NCBI RefSeq assembly: GCF_019968905.1
Contig: NZ_CP079946.1
Coordinates: forward strand, 4,774,001 to 4,838,000
Direction: 5' to 3'
Source of the DNA: Corallococcus sp. EGB
GTDB lineage: Bacteria; Myxococcota; Myxococcia; Myxococcales; Myxococcaceae
DNA length: 64,000 bases
Shown: positions 8,446 through 17,371 of the stretch, one piece after another
Layout of the letters: each line of letters starts with the position of its first letter
How positions within the stretch are numbered: position 1 is the stretch's first letter
The notes under the pieces: generated by a model
Told to the model about the DNA's origin: nothing
What the model saw: the letters and a program-made list of their open reading frames with translations, nothing else
Databases searched by the model: none
Made by a program: the position numbers and the translations under genes

Positions 8446-8814
8446 ATGGGGCCCGTCCTCATCGTCGACGACGAGTTCGGCATCGTGGAGGCCGTCCGGG
8501 ATCTCTTGTCCGACGAGGGCTACCGCACGGTCACCGCGCTCAATGGCCGGGAGGCCCTGGAGCGGATGCGCCAGGAGCGCCCGTCGGTGGTGCTGCTCGA
8601 CTACATGATGCCGCTGCTCAATGGGCCGGGCGTGCTGGAAGCCATGCAGAAGGACGAGGCCCTGCGCGACGTCCCGGTGGTGATGATGAGCGCCAGTCCG
8701 CCGGACTACTGGCAGCACCTGCCGTGCGCGGGCTTCCTGCCCAAGCCCTTCGACATCGATCAATTGATCGCCATCGTCCAGCGCATCGCGGGTCCGCCGC
8801 CCGTGGCGCACTGA
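8446..8814 (+). CDS. Single-domain response regulator (CheY-like receiver)
   Basis: A 122-residue stand-alone receiver domain. The acidic pocket is VDDE (D8, D9), the phospho-acceptor is D52 in LLDYMMP, the switch Ser is in MMSAS, and the conserved Lys is in FLPKPF. There is no output domain, so it acts through protein contacts. The ATG at 8446 is preferred; a GTG at 8440 would overlap the upstream stop. It sits directly behind the KaiC-like ATPase gene and is almost certainly translated from the same mRNA. This suggests that phosphorylation of this protein controls, or is read out by, the ATPase. It is immediately followed by an RHS remnant. Confidence 0.9.
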   Translation: MGPVLIVDDEFGIVEAVRDLLSDEGYRTVTALNGREALERMRQERPSVVLLDYMMPLLNGPGVLEAMQKDEALRDVPVVMMSASPPDYWQHLPCAGFLPKPFDIDQLIAIVQRIAGPPPVAH

Positions 8815-8822
8815 GGGTCGAC

Positions 8823-10942
8823 GTGACCCTCTTCACGAGCTCCGGTCCGCAAACCGAACGACTGGTGAGCAAGGTGGCGTGGGAACCGTTCGGCGGTCTG
8901 CGGGGCTATCAAATCAACCCACTGCCCGCTCAAACGCGTCCGGTGGCCGTGGAGTACGCGCTGGGGGATGATGGCACGCAGGCCCCCGCCAATTGCTCGG
9001 CGGCCTTCCCATCCGCCGCGAATTCGGATCTGACGGGGCGGGTGCGCTCATTGCGCGTCAACCGGGATGACTTCACTCCGGGCAGCACGTTCAACAACGG
9101 CGGCATCTACAAGCGCACCTTCACGTGGAGCGCGGATCAGGTCGTGCGGACGGACACGTGCCTGCTGGGGGCGACGACTCCCAGGACGGAACTGTATGCC
9201 TATGATCGGACCCTGCGGCTGACGTCCGCGTCCCGGCCTCCTGGCAACTGGGACGCGACCGGTGGCGCGTTTGCGGAGCAGACCTTTGGCTACGATCGCC
9301 GTAGCAATCGGTCACAGCTCTCCCAGTTCTACAGCACCTTCTCATACTCGCTCGCATACGACACCGGGGCTCGCGCGGACCTGCTGATGTCAGTGGCGCC
9401 CCCCGGTGGGCAGTACAGGGAGACGAATTTCACCTACGACGCGGATGGGCGCGCAGTGACCAAGGAATCGGGTCACTACATGTCTGGACAGCCCGCGAAC
9501 CTGATGGAGTTCCGCTATGCACCCTTCAACGCGGCGGAAGGGCAAGGGGGCAGCGCGAGAGTCTGTCTTCCGTGCCGTACGGGTCAACGGCCTGACGTAC
9601 AACTACTTCTACGATGCCCTGGGACGCAGGCGCGCCAAGGTCAACCCGTTCAATCGGCGGGATGAATTCTTCCATGGCACTGGCAATCAGCTGCTGGTGG
9701 ATCAGGGATGGAATGAGCCCATCCCGCAGAGTCAGGGCAACTTCCGTGTGGTGGATGATTACGTATGGCTCGGAGGCCATCCGTTGATGATCTTCCGGGG
9801 CAGGCTGGACGCGACACAGAACGTTCGGGAGCCTGACTCGACCGTGGATTGCAGGCGTGACGGTGAAGCTGCGGCGTGAGGTGTCTACTTCCCCGTCACA
9901 GACATCATCGGTAAGCCGGTTTTGATGTTGAACAGCAATGGACTTGTGGCAGGCGCGGCGGACTACCAGCCCTTTGGCCACGTCAACCGGCTTTCCACTC
10001 CGGACAGCTCAAACCTTCCCTACCTGGATGAGGACCGAGAGACCTTCACTTCTTTCCGGCAGCCCGCGGAGAACAGCAACGTCCAGGGGCGTGCGCGCGC
10101 CCGGTTCATGTTCGTCGACATCCACGATGGGCAGGACGACGTGACGGTCTACAGGAATGACCCCGTGGCTCCCCAGGAGGTGACCTATCAGGACCCGGAG
10201 ATGAGCCAGGTGATCACGCCCTGGTACTCGTTGCCCGACGATGGGATGGGCGTGCGTATCTCCGCGGGCCCGGAGGATAGCTCCGGACCGAATACCTCCC
10301 TGGGCGCGGCGATGGAAAGCTTCGAGTACCAGCGCTACCAGACGGGTGCGCAGCCATTCTGGACGCCCCTGCGCTTTGCGGGTCACTACTACGACGCGGA
10401 GACGGACCTCTTCGAGAACTGGAACCGATACTACGACCCGAGTGTGGGGCGGTATCTCCAGCCGGAGCCGTTACTCGCGATGGGGCCGGCGGTGCTGCCG
10501 ACGTACGCATATGCGATGAACAATCCGGTCAATGTAACCGACCCTTCCGGAAAGGACCCGATCATCAGCCTGCAGACCTACATTGGTCTTTACTATGGCG
10601 TTGGATTGGGATTGCTCGGTGGTGCGGACGTCAGCCTCCAGTTCTCGCCAACGGTCGGCCCCTACATTCAAGTGCAGAATCACCCGATTCAGGCGCAGCG
10701 TGGTTACGACACCACGTTTGGGCGGATCATCTGCTATTCAGGCAAGGACCTTTCCAATCGCCCCCCACGAAGAGGCTCATATCCTGCAGTCGGACTTCTT
10801 GGGGGACGCGTACCTCACGACTCATTTGATGCTCCAGGGAATCTCGCAGGCCTTTACTGGAACTCACTACGCGCTGAACCCTCTTGAGTGGGGACCGAAC
10901 CAGAACCCGCCGACCCCTTGGCCGACGCAGATTCCCAAGTGA
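8823..10942 (+). pseudogene. RHS/YD-repeat polymorphic toxin gene, 5'-truncated and disrupted
   Basis: The sequence encodes the C-terminal half of an RHS-repeat protein but in pieces. Residue strings such as FTYDADGRAVTKES, TYNYFYDALGRRRAKVN, YFPVTDIIGKPVLML and the core-end RYYDPSVGRYLQPEP with NPVNVTDPSG are RHS hallmarks. The large N-terminal part is missing; the remnant starts 8 bases after the receiver gene. Three lesions break it. One is a one-base excess in the G run at 9546-9550. The second is a TGA at 9877-9879 where a Cys codon is expected before GVYFPVTD. The third is a one-base excess in the C run at 10761-10766. Correcting the last restores a variable tip with HEEAH, a possible HExxH zinc motif, and the ending NPLEWGPN. 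Two of the lesions lie in homopolymers, so sequencing error is possible for those. A lipoprotein gene follows by 3 bases. Confidence 0.8.
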
Positions 10943-10945
10943 ACC

Positions 10946-11425
10946 ATGAAGCCTGTTCTTCTTATCATTCTCGTGGCTGCTGCTTCGGCCTTGTGGGCTT
11001 GTTCGTGGCTGCCCGGCAAAAAGAGAGAGCCAACAGTGGAACGGTCGGCACGCCTCAAGTCGGCGTTGACGGAGTCATGCATCAATGAGGGATTGCATCG
11101 ACTCCGGTTGCGGAGCACCGGCAATCTGGATAACCAGCTGTTTGTGATAGCGGAACCTGATGGGCCATCAATGGCCCATCAGGTTCCTGTGAGGATTCAG
11201 CATCACAAGGTTCTTGGGCCCGCCTTCATCCTGGTCGCGGTGACGACATTGCCACCTGATCGCGTGGGTGAGGCGGATTACCGGCAGGCGGAAGAGTGGA
11301 CTGGAGAGATACTTCAGGGCGTTCTCGACGCGTGCAAGGTATCCGGCCCGGAGTCGTGCGTTCGGTGCCAGCATGAGGCGTGCAACGTGCCGTGCACACC
11401 TGGCCGAACTGGACGTCAGCTGTAG
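10946..11425 (+). CDS. Small lipoprotein next to the RHS remnant, possible immunity protein
   Basis: A 159-residue protein with a short signal and lipobox ALWAC (C19), then a charged segment KKREPTVERS. The mature part has Cys residues concentrated near its end (CVRCQHEACNVPC). I do not recognise the family. It starts 3 bases after the stop of the restored RHS frame, the usual place for the immunity gene of a polymorphic toxin. That is the only evidence for such a role. Codon use is less GC-biased than the surrounding genes, like that of the RHS tip, which fits joint acquisition. A rho-independent terminator follows at once. Confidence 0.6.
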   Translation: MKPVLLIILVAAASALWACSWLPGKKREPTVERSARLKSALTESCINEGLHRLRLRSTGNLDNQLFVIAEPDGPSMAHQVPVRIQHHKVLGPAFILVAVTTLPPDRVGEADYRQAEEWTGEILQGVLDACKVSGPESCVRCQHEACNVPCTPGRTGRQL

Positions 11426-11441
11426 AACGTCGTGAGCGAGA

Positions 11442-11482
11442 CCCTGGAGCCGCGTTCGGTTGCTCCAGGGCCTTCCTGTTTT
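11442..11482 (+). terminator. Rho-independent terminator
   Basis: A perfect 9-bp stem, CCCTGGAGC (11442-11450) with GCTCCAGGG (11462-11470), and an 11-base loop. It is followed by CCTTCCTGTTTT. It ends the RHS/lipoprotein transcript. Confidence 0.85.
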
Positions 11483-11843
11483 GAGGTTGGCCCCCTCCCA
11501 TCGTGGCGCGGTGCGGTCACCTCAACGTCGACGCTGCGCATGAGGCCCATAGCGCACTGCATCAGCCGATTGACAGCACTGCGCGTGCGGTCACGCGCTT
11601 GCAAATTGGCAAAGGGGGCTGGTATTTCTTCGTCAATCGAACGAACTCGCATGTTCGCGGTTGGCGGGGACGCGGGACGACTCCAGGTGGCAGGAGCCCC
11701 GGCGGCGGGAGACAGCGGATTCTCCTCTGGCGTATGTCGGTGTGAGTGACGCATTGCGACGCGCGGGTGGCGGCTTACAGCAGCTTCTAATTTCTTCGCC
11801 GTAAGAACGAAGTCATCCCAGCAAGACAACCCGGAGGGGACTC
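11483..11843. other. Gene-free stretch upstream of the glucan locus
   Basis: No convincing gene on either strand: the open frames here have no ribosome-binding site, no recognisable motif and no coding-type third-position bias. Base composition is more mixed than in the flanks. It must hold the promoter of the glucan operon. Near the 3' end are short inverted repeats: CTTAC (11772-11776) with GTAAG (11799-11803), and CTTCG (11792-11796) with CGAAG (11806-11810). These could be operator sites for the ROK regulator, but the arms are only 5 bp. GGAGGGG (about 11831-11837) is the ribosome-binding site of the next gene. Confidence 0.45.
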
Positions 11844-12608
11844 ATGCTTCGCAACAAGCGTTTCGCGTGGACGTTGGCGGTCGTCGGAGTTTTCGCGACG
11901 GCGGGGCTGGTGGGCGCCTGTGACCCCGAGGATGAGAAGCCCACTCCCAGCCCCCAGAGCGACGCCGGCACCAAGACGGACGCGGGCACGAACACCGACG
12001 CGGGCACGAACACCGACGCGGGGACCAACACCGACGCGGGCACCAATACGGATGCCGGGACGACGACAGACGCGGGCACCACCACCGACGCGGGCACCGA
12101 TGCCGGCACCCAGACGTCGCTGCCCCTGGCGGTCGACGGTACCTGGGCGGCCAGCGGCTACATGGGCTCAGGCGGTGGTAACCAGGGCGGCCTGGTGGAC
12201 GAGCCTGTCTGCCACACGCCCCGTCCGGGCTCGGGCCTGGGCAACTGCCACAAGTTCACCGCCACCCAGAAGGCGGACTTGTGGGCCGGCGTCTTCTGGC
12301 AGTTCCCGGAAGGGGCCTGGGCGGATGACCCGCGGCCCGGCTTCCAGGTGCCGGATGGCGCGAACTCCGTGTCCTTCTACGCCTGGGGTGAATCCGGCGG
12401 TGAGATCGTCGACTTCTTCGTCGGTTACGAAGACAAGGATGGCTTCACGAAGAAGATCAACGTCACGCTGACCACCGAGCCCAAGCAGTACACGTTGGAC
12501 ATCAGCAAGGTCCGTTACGGTGCGGTCGGCGCGGGCTTCGGCTGGTCGGCGGGTGGGCTGGACGTCAAACCGCTGGTCTTCTTCCTCGACGACATCCAGT
12601 GGCACTGA
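11844..12608 (+). CDS. Secreted lipoprotein with DAGT repeats and a carbohydrate-binding-like beta-sandwich
   Basis: A 254-residue lipoprotein: signal peptide, lipobox LVGAC (C26), then about 50 residues of TDAGTN repeats as a stalk. The globular domain (about 95-254) has many aromatic residues and ends in VFFLDDIQWH, the last-strand pattern of galactose-binding-like and CBM-type beta-sandwiches. The domain contains two Cys (VCHTP, GNCHK) that may pair. It is the first gene of the glucan locus, 50 bases before the ROK regulator, so a role in holding beta-glucan at the cell surface is likely. That is inferred from context and fold; I do not recognise the exact family. A close functional relative may be the lipoprotein at 25352. 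Confidence 0.75.
   Translation: MLRNKRFAWTLAVVGVFATAGLVGACDPEDEKPTPSPQSDAGTKTDAGTNTDAGTNTDAGTNTDAGTNTDAGTTTDAGTTTDAGTDAGTQTSLPLAVDGTWAASGYMGSGGGNQGGLVDEPVCHTPRPGSGLGNCHKFTATQKADLWAGVFWQFPEGAWADDPRPGFQVPDGANSVSFYAWGESGGEIVDFFVGYEDKDGFTKKINVTLTTEPKQYTLDISKVRYGAVGAGFGWSAGGLDVKPLVFFLDDIQWH
11962..12114 (+). repeat. Coding repeat encoding TDAGT units
   Basis: About eight imperfect tandem copies of an 18-base unit (roughly acSaacaccgacgcgggc) encoding TDAGTN/TDAGTT. It is the same kind of stalk as in the lipoprotein at 3263, but with a different unit length. Confidence 0.85.
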
Positions 12609-12658
12609 TCTCCAACCTGTGAGCGCCCGGTGCGCCAACCAAGGAACGTGAGCGGACG

Positions 12659-13885
12659 ATGAAAGCGGGAACGGCGGTGTTGACGGTCGATGCGGCGGGC
12701 ATGCGTGCGCAGAACAGCGGCCTGCTGCTGAACATGATCTGGCACGAGCGTCAGATCTCCCGGGCGGAGATCGCCCGGCGCACGGAGCTCAGCCCGTCGA
12801 CCGTCTCCGCCATCGTCGCGGACCTGGAGCAGGCGGGCCTGGTGCGCAGCATTGGCGCCGGGGTCTCCCGCGGGGGCCGCCGTCCCACCCTCATCGGCTT
12901 CTGCGACGAGGCATTCAGCCTGGTGGGCGTCGAGCTGGGCGCCACCCACATCACCGTCGTCCTCACGGACCTCCGCGGCCGCGTGCGCACGCAGAGCAAG
13001 GCGAGCCACGCGGTGCGCGGCGATCCGGAAGGGTCGCTGCAGAAGGCCAGGGAGCTCGTCCAGGAGTGTCTGGATGCCGAGCGCGTTCCGCGCCGCTCCG
13101 TCGTCGGCATGGGGATCGCCGTGCCCAGCCCCGTGCACCCGGCGGCTCCCGGCAAGATGTCCCCCCTCATCCTCCCCGCGTGGAAGCACGTGGACGTGAA
13201 GGAGTGGTTCCAGACCACCTTCGACATGCCGGTGTTCGTGGACAACGACGCGAACCTCGGCGCGCTGTCCGAGTGCTTCTGGGGCGCGGGCTCCAACGGT
13301 GAGGACCTCACGTACATCAAGCTGGCCACCGGTATCGGCGCCGGCCACATCATCCACGGCGACGTCTACCGCGGCGCCGGCGGAACGGCCGGTGAGATTG
13401 GCCACATCCCGGTGGACTCCAACGGGCCGCTCTGCGTGTGCGGCCTGAGGGGCTGCCTCGTCACCCTCATCGGCTCCACGGCGCTCACCGAACGCGCGCG
13501 CGAGCTCATGGGGACCCGCGGCCGCAAGGGCCCCACCGTGCGCGACCTGGTGGACGGCGTCCGCACCGGCGACGCCGCCGCGAAGCAGATCATCGACGGC
13601 ATGGGCGCCTACCTGGGCATCGCCGTGGGCGGCCTGCTCAACCTGCTCAACCCCGCCGTCGTCGTGCTCGGCGGGGAGATCTCCTCCGTGGGCGAGATGC
13701 TGCTCGACCCGCTGCGCGCGTCCGTTCGGCAGCGCGCCCTGTCCGTCTCCATGGCGGAGACGCGCATCGTCACGTCCACGCTGGGCGAGCGCTCCATCGC
13801 CGTGGGCGCGGCCACCCTCGTGCTCCAGGCGGCGCTGCGCGACCGCTCCCTCTTTCCCACGCAGAACGTCGGGAGAACTGCATGA
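12659..13885 (+). CDS. ROK-family transcriptional regulator
   Basis: A 408-residue ROK protein with an N-terminal winged helix-turn-helix (about 20-85; RAEIARRTELSPSTVSAIV is the HTH). The ROK kinase-like domain follows. It has the DxGxT-like start (GVELGATH), VDNDANLGA with the catalytic-type Asp D197, LATGIGAGHI, and the zinc motif GHIPVDSNGPLCVCGLRGC. HTH-containing ROK proteins of the NagC/XylR type bind sugars and usually repress sugar-uptake genes. Here it lies inside the operon it probably controls, between the repeat lipoprotein and the GH16 gene, so self-regulation is likely. Its stop overlaps the GH16 start (ATGA). The ligand is probably glucose or a beta-gluco-oligosaccharide, by context only. 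Confidence 0.92.
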   Translation: MKAGTAVLTVDAAGMRAQNSGLLLNMIWHERQISRAEIARRTELSPSTVSAIVADLEQAGLVRSIGAGVSRGGRRPTLIGFCDEAFSLVGVELGATHITVVLTDLRGRVRTQSKASHAVRGDPEGSLQKARELVQECLDAERVPRRSVVGMGIAVPSPVHPAAPGKMSPLILPAWKHVDVKEWFQTTFDMPVFVDNDANLGALSECFWGAGSNGEDLTYIKLATGIGAGHIIHGDVYRGAGGTAGEIGHIPVDSNGPLCVCGLRGCLVTLIGSTALTERARELMGTRGRKGPTVRDLVDGVRTGDAAAKQIIDGMGAYLGIAVGGLLNLLNPAVVVLGGEISSVGEMLLDPLRASVRQRALSVSMAETRIVTSTLGERSIAVGAATLVLQAALRDRSLFPTQNVGRTA

Positions 13886-14745
13886 CTTCGCGCCGTGTTG
13901 TCCTCGCCCTGGCCCTGTCGGGCCTGGGGATGGCTTCGTGTGATCCGGCAGCAGGTCTGGATAACAAGCAAAGCGAGCAACCCGGGCCCGTGACGGAGCA
14001 GCCGGGCACGGGCTGGGAGATCGTCTGGCAGGACGAGTTCGACGGGCCGGCGGGCTCGCAGCCGTCCAAGGAGCGCTGGACCCCGGAAGTGGGCGGGGAC
14101 GGGTGGGGCAACGGCCAGTTCGAATACAACACCGCGCGGGCGGAGAACGCGTCGCTGGACGGTGAGGGCCACCTGCTCATCACCGCGCGCAAGGAGCGCT
14201 ACGGCAACAACGACTACACGTCCGCGCGCCTGTCGACGAAGAACCGCTACAGCAAGGCCTACGGCCGCATCGAGGCGCGCATCCAGCTGCCCACGGGCCG
14301 CGGCATCTGGCCGGCGTTCTGGATGCTGGGCGCGGACGTGGACTCCGTCGGCTGGCCGGACTGCGGCGAGATCGACATCATGGAGCACAAGGGGCAGATC
14401 CCCTCGGTGATCCGCGGCTCGCTGCACGGACCGGGCTACTCGGGCGGCGGGAACATCGGCCGCGAGCATGCGATCTCCGGCGCGCCGCTTGCGGCGGACT
14501 TCCACATCTACGCGGTGGAGTGGGAGCCCGAGCGCCTGCGCTTCATCCTCGACGACACCGTCTTCTTCGAGGTCACCCCGAAGAACCTGCCCGCCGGCCG
14601 GAAGTGGGTCTACGACCATCCGCACTTCATTCTCCTCAACGTCGCGGTGGGCGGCTCGTTCGTGGGGCCGCCGGACTCCAAGACGGTGTTCCCGCAGTCG
14701 ATGAAGGTGGACTACGTGCGCGTCTACGAAAGGGCCGCGCAGTGA
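13882..14745 (+). CDS. Glycoside hydrolase family 16 lipoprotein (endo-beta-1,3/1,3-1,4-glucanase)
   Basis: A 287-residue GH16 enzyme. The signal peptide ends in a lipobox-like GMASC, so it is probably a surface lipoprotein. The mature domain begins WEIVWQDEFDGP. The catalytic motif ExDxxE is E163-I-D165-I-M-E168 (GEIDIMEHKG): E163 is the nucleophile and E168 the acid/base. The methionine insertion in the motif is typical of laminarinases. FWMLGA, ARIQLPTGRGIWPAF and the closing VDYVRVYE are further GH16 marks. It would cut beta-1,3- or mixed-linked glucan outside the cell into oligosaccharides for the adjacent importer. It overlaps both neighbours by 4 bases, so translation is coupled. Confidence 0.94.
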   Translation: MTSRRVVLALALSGLGMASCDPAAGLDNKQSEQPGPVTEQPGTGWEIVWQDEFDGPAGSQPSKERWTPEVGGDGWGNGQFEYNTARAENASLDGEGHLLITARKERYGNNDYTSARLSTKNRYSKAYGRIEARIQLPTGRGIWPAFWMLGADVDSVGWPDCGEIDIMEHKGQIPSVIRGSLHGPGYSGGGNIGREHAISGAPLAADFHIYAVEWEPERLRFILDDTVFFEVTPKNLPAGRKWVYDHPHFILLNVAVGGSFVGPPDSKTVFPQSMKVDYVRVYERAAQ

Positions 14746-16385
14746 GGTTCGCCCGCGCGCTCCTGCCGCTCGCGCTGCTGGTGGCGTGCTCCTCCGAGCC
14801 GCGCCCCCGGCCACCGGGGGTGCTGTTCGTCTCCGTGGAGCAACAGAGCGCGTGGGTGCGCAACTTCAACCCGCTGTTCGCGGGCGCCAACGCGCGTTGG
14901 CCCACCCGGGCGGGCGTGTACGAGTGCATGGAGGTCTTCAGCTCCGCGCAGGGCAGGTGGGTGCCGTGGCTCGCGGTCAGCCACGCGTGGTCGGAGGACC
15001 AGCGCACGCTGCGCTTCAACCTGCGCGACGGCGTCCTCTGGTCGGACGGCACGCCCTTCACCGCGGACGACGTCGTCTTCACCTTCGGCGTGCTCAAGCA
15101 GCACCCGGCGCTGGACGCGGCCGGCGTGTGGCGCTTCCTCACGGACGTGAAGGCGGAAGGCAAGGGCACCGTCACCTTCAGCTTCTCGCGCGTGTACCTG
15201 CCGGGCTTCAGCGACCTGGCGCACCAGATCATCGTCCCCCAGCACATCTGGAAGGACGTCGCGGATCCGGTGACGTTCACCAACCCGGAGCCGGTGGCCA
15301 CCGGGCCGTTCACCCAGGTGACGCTGTTCCGCAACCAGGTCTACGAGCTGGGCCGCAATCCGCACTACTGGCAGCCCGGCAAGCCCGCGGTGTCCGCGCT
15401 GCGCTTCCTCGCGTTCCCCACCAATGACCAGGCCAACATGGCGCTGGTGGAGGGGGAGGTGGACTGGGCGGGCAACTTCGTGCCGGCGGTGGACCGCACC
15501 TTCGTGTCGCGCGACCCCGCGCACCATGCGCGCTGGTTCCCGCTCTACGGCAGCACCGTCTTCCTCTATCCCAACACCACGCGCCCGCCGCTGGACGACG
15601 TGCGCGTGCGCAAGGCGCTGAGCATGGCGCTGGACCGCGACCAGCTGGTGGAGGTGGCCATGTATGGCTACACCCGCCCCGCGGACGCCACCGCGCTCAA
15701 CGACGCGTACACCGGCTGGAAGGACGCGGACGTCGCGAAGGACGCGTGGACGCACTACGACCTGGGCGCGGCGAACAAGCTCCTGGACGAGGCGGGCCTC
15801 ACGCGCGGCGCGGACGGGATGCGGCGCCTGAGGGACGGGCAGCCCTTCACGATGGACCTGGAGGTCGTGAGCGGGTGGTCGGACTGGGTGCGCGCAGGGC
15901 AGGTGGTGGGCCGCGACCTGCGCAAGCTGGGCATCGGCGTGACGCTCAAGACGTACGAGTTCGGCACCTGGTTCACGCGCCTGCAGAAGGGCGAGTTCCA
16001 GCTGGCCATCTCCTGGTCGCTGGACGGACCCACGCCGTACAACTTCTACAAGTGGCTCCTGTCGCCGCGCACGGTGCGGCCGGTGGGCGAGGTGGCCGCG
16101 GCCAACTGGCACCGCATGGGCGATGCGCAGGCGGATGAGCTGCTCATCCGCTTCGAGCGCGCGGGCACGCCGGAGGAGCAGCACGCGCTGATGTCCCAGG
16201 TGCAGCAGCGCTTCTCCGCCGTCGCGCCCGCGATCCCCCTGTTCCCCAACCCGTCGTGGGGCGAGTCCAACTCCTCGCGCTTCACGGGCTTCCCCACCGA
16301 GCAGAACCCCTACGCGCGGCTCGCGCCGCACGCGGAGCCGGACAGCCTGCTGGTGCTGACGGCGCTGTCCCCGAGGGAGCGCTGA
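14742..16385 (+). CDS. ABC transporter substrate-binding lipoprotein (family 5, peptide/oligosaccharide type)
   Basis: A 547-residue extracytoplasmic solute-binding protein of the DppA/OppA family. The start is GTG 14742, overlapping the GH16 stop (GTGA). The lipobox LLVAC (C16) is followed by SSEPRPRPP. Family marks are LRDGVLWSDGTPFTADDVVF and VRKALSMALDRDQLV. Family 5 proteins bind peptides, but in several bacteria (for example the cello-oligosaccharide transporters of thermophiles) they carry beta-gluco-oligosaccharides. Since glycosidase genes flank it on both sides, an oligosaccharide ligand is the better guess. The transporter is completed by the next three genes. Confidence 0.92.
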   Translation: MRFARALLPLALLVACSSEPRPRPPGVLFVSVEQQSAWVRNFNPLFAGANARWPTRAGVYECMEVFSSAQGRWVPWLAVSHAWSEDQRTLRFNLRDGVLWSDGTPFTADDVVFTFGVLKQHPALDAAGVWRFLTDVKAEGKGTVTFSFSRVYLPGFSDLAHQIIVPQHIWKDVADPVTFTNPEPVATGPFTQVTLFRNQVYELGRNPHYWQPGKPAVSALRFLAFPTNDQANMALVEGEVDWAGNFVPAVDRTFVSRDPAHHARWFPLYGSTVFLYPNTTRPPLDDVRVRKALSMALDRDQLVEVAMYGYTRPADATALNDAYTGWKDADVAKDAWTHYDLGAANKLLDEAGLTRGADGMRRLRDGQPFTMDLEVVSGWSDWVRAGQVVGRDLRKLGIGVTLKTYEFGTWFTRLQKGEFQLAISWSLDGPTPYNFYKWLLSPRTVRPVGEVAAANWHRMGDAQADELLIRFERAGTPEEQHALMSQVQQRFSAVAPAIPLFPNPSWGESNSSRFTGFPTEQNPYARLAPHAEPDSLLVLTALSPRER

Positions 16386-16387
16386 CC

Positions 16388-17371
16388 ATGGGCCGCTACA
16401 TCCTCCGGCGACTGGGCTTCTACCTCATCGCCGCGTGGGCCTCGCTCACGCTCAACTTCGTGATTCCGCGGCTGGCTCCCGGCGATCCGGCCGCGGCCAT
16501 GTTCGCGCGCTTCGAGGGCAAGGTCGCGCCGGAGGCCATGGGCGCGCTGAAGGCCGCCTTCGGCTTCACGGACGCGCCGCTCTATGCCCAGTACTTCACC
16601 TACCTGAAGCACCTGGTGCAGGGCGACCTGGGCATGTCCTACGCGTACTTCCCTTCGCGCGTCTCCGAAGTCATCGGCACGGGCCTGATGTGGACGGTGG
16701 GGCTGGCTGGCGTGGCGGTGATCATCAGCTTCGTGGTGGGGTCCTTCCTGGGCGTGCTCGCCGCGTGGAACCGGGGCGGGTGGCTGGACTCGGCGCTGGC
16801 GCCCGCGCTCGCGTTCCTGGGGGCCTTCCCCTACTTCTGGCTGGCCATGCTGGCGCTGTACCTCTTCGGTTTCGTGCTGGGGTGGTTCCCGCTGCGCCAC
16901 GCGTACGGGCACGACATGGAGCCTGGGCTTTCGTTCGCGTTCGCCGCGGACGTGGCCCGCCACGCGGTGCTGCCCGCGTCCTCCATCGTGGTGGCCACGC
17001 TGGGCGGGTGGATGCTCGGCATGCGCAACACGATGGTGGCCACGCTGGGGACGGACTCCATCCGCCTGGCGCACGCGCGCGGCCTGCCGCCCCGGCAGGT
17101 GATGCTGCGCTACGCGGCCCGCAACGCGCTTCTGCCCAACGTCACCAGCTTCGGCATGGCGGTGGGCTTCGTGCTGTCCGGTTCGCTGCTCACGGAGATC
17201 GTCTTCTCCTATCCGGGCACGGGCTACCTGCTCATCCTCGCCGTGCGCAACCAGGACTACCCGCTGATGCAGGGCCTGTTCCTGGTCATCACCCTGGCGG
17301 TGCTCGCGGCGAACTTCGCCGTGGACCTCCTCTGCCTCTGGCTGGACCCGAGGACCCGCGCCCATGCGTGA
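16388..17371 (+). CDS. ABC transporter permease (DppB type)
   Basis: A 327-residue integral membrane protein with about six helices. The N-terminal MGRYILRRLGFYLIAAWASL and FVIPRLAPGDPA match the DppB/OppB start. The EAA-type coupling loop reads ARGLPPRQVMLRYAARNAL. The end FSYPGTGYLL with NQDYPLMQG is also family-specific. The start ATG 16388 lies 2 bases after the preceding stop. It forms the channel with the permease half of the next gene and takes the solute from the preceding lipoprotein. Confidence 0.93.
   Translation: MGRYILRRLGFYLIAAWASLTLNFVIPRLAPGDPAAAMFARFEGKVAPEAMGALKAAFGFTDAPLYAQYFTYLKHLVQGDLGMSYAYFPSRVSEVIGTGLMWTVGLAGVAVIISFVVGSFLGVLAAWNRGGWLDSALAPALAFLGAFPYFWLAMLALYLFGFVLGWFPLRHAYGHDMEPGLSFAFAADVARHAVLPASSIVVATLGGWMLGMRNTMVATLGTDSIRLAHARGLPPRQVMLRYAARNALLPNVTSFGMAVGFVLSGSLLTEIVFSYPGTGYLLILAVRNQDYPLMQGLFLVITLAVLAANFAVDLLCLWLDPRTRAHA

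Noticed and set aside
11416-11829. Minus-strand frame of 137 codons in the gap before the glucan locus
   Set aside because: No ribosome-binding site, no motif, crosses the rho-independent terminator at 11442 and lacks codon bias.
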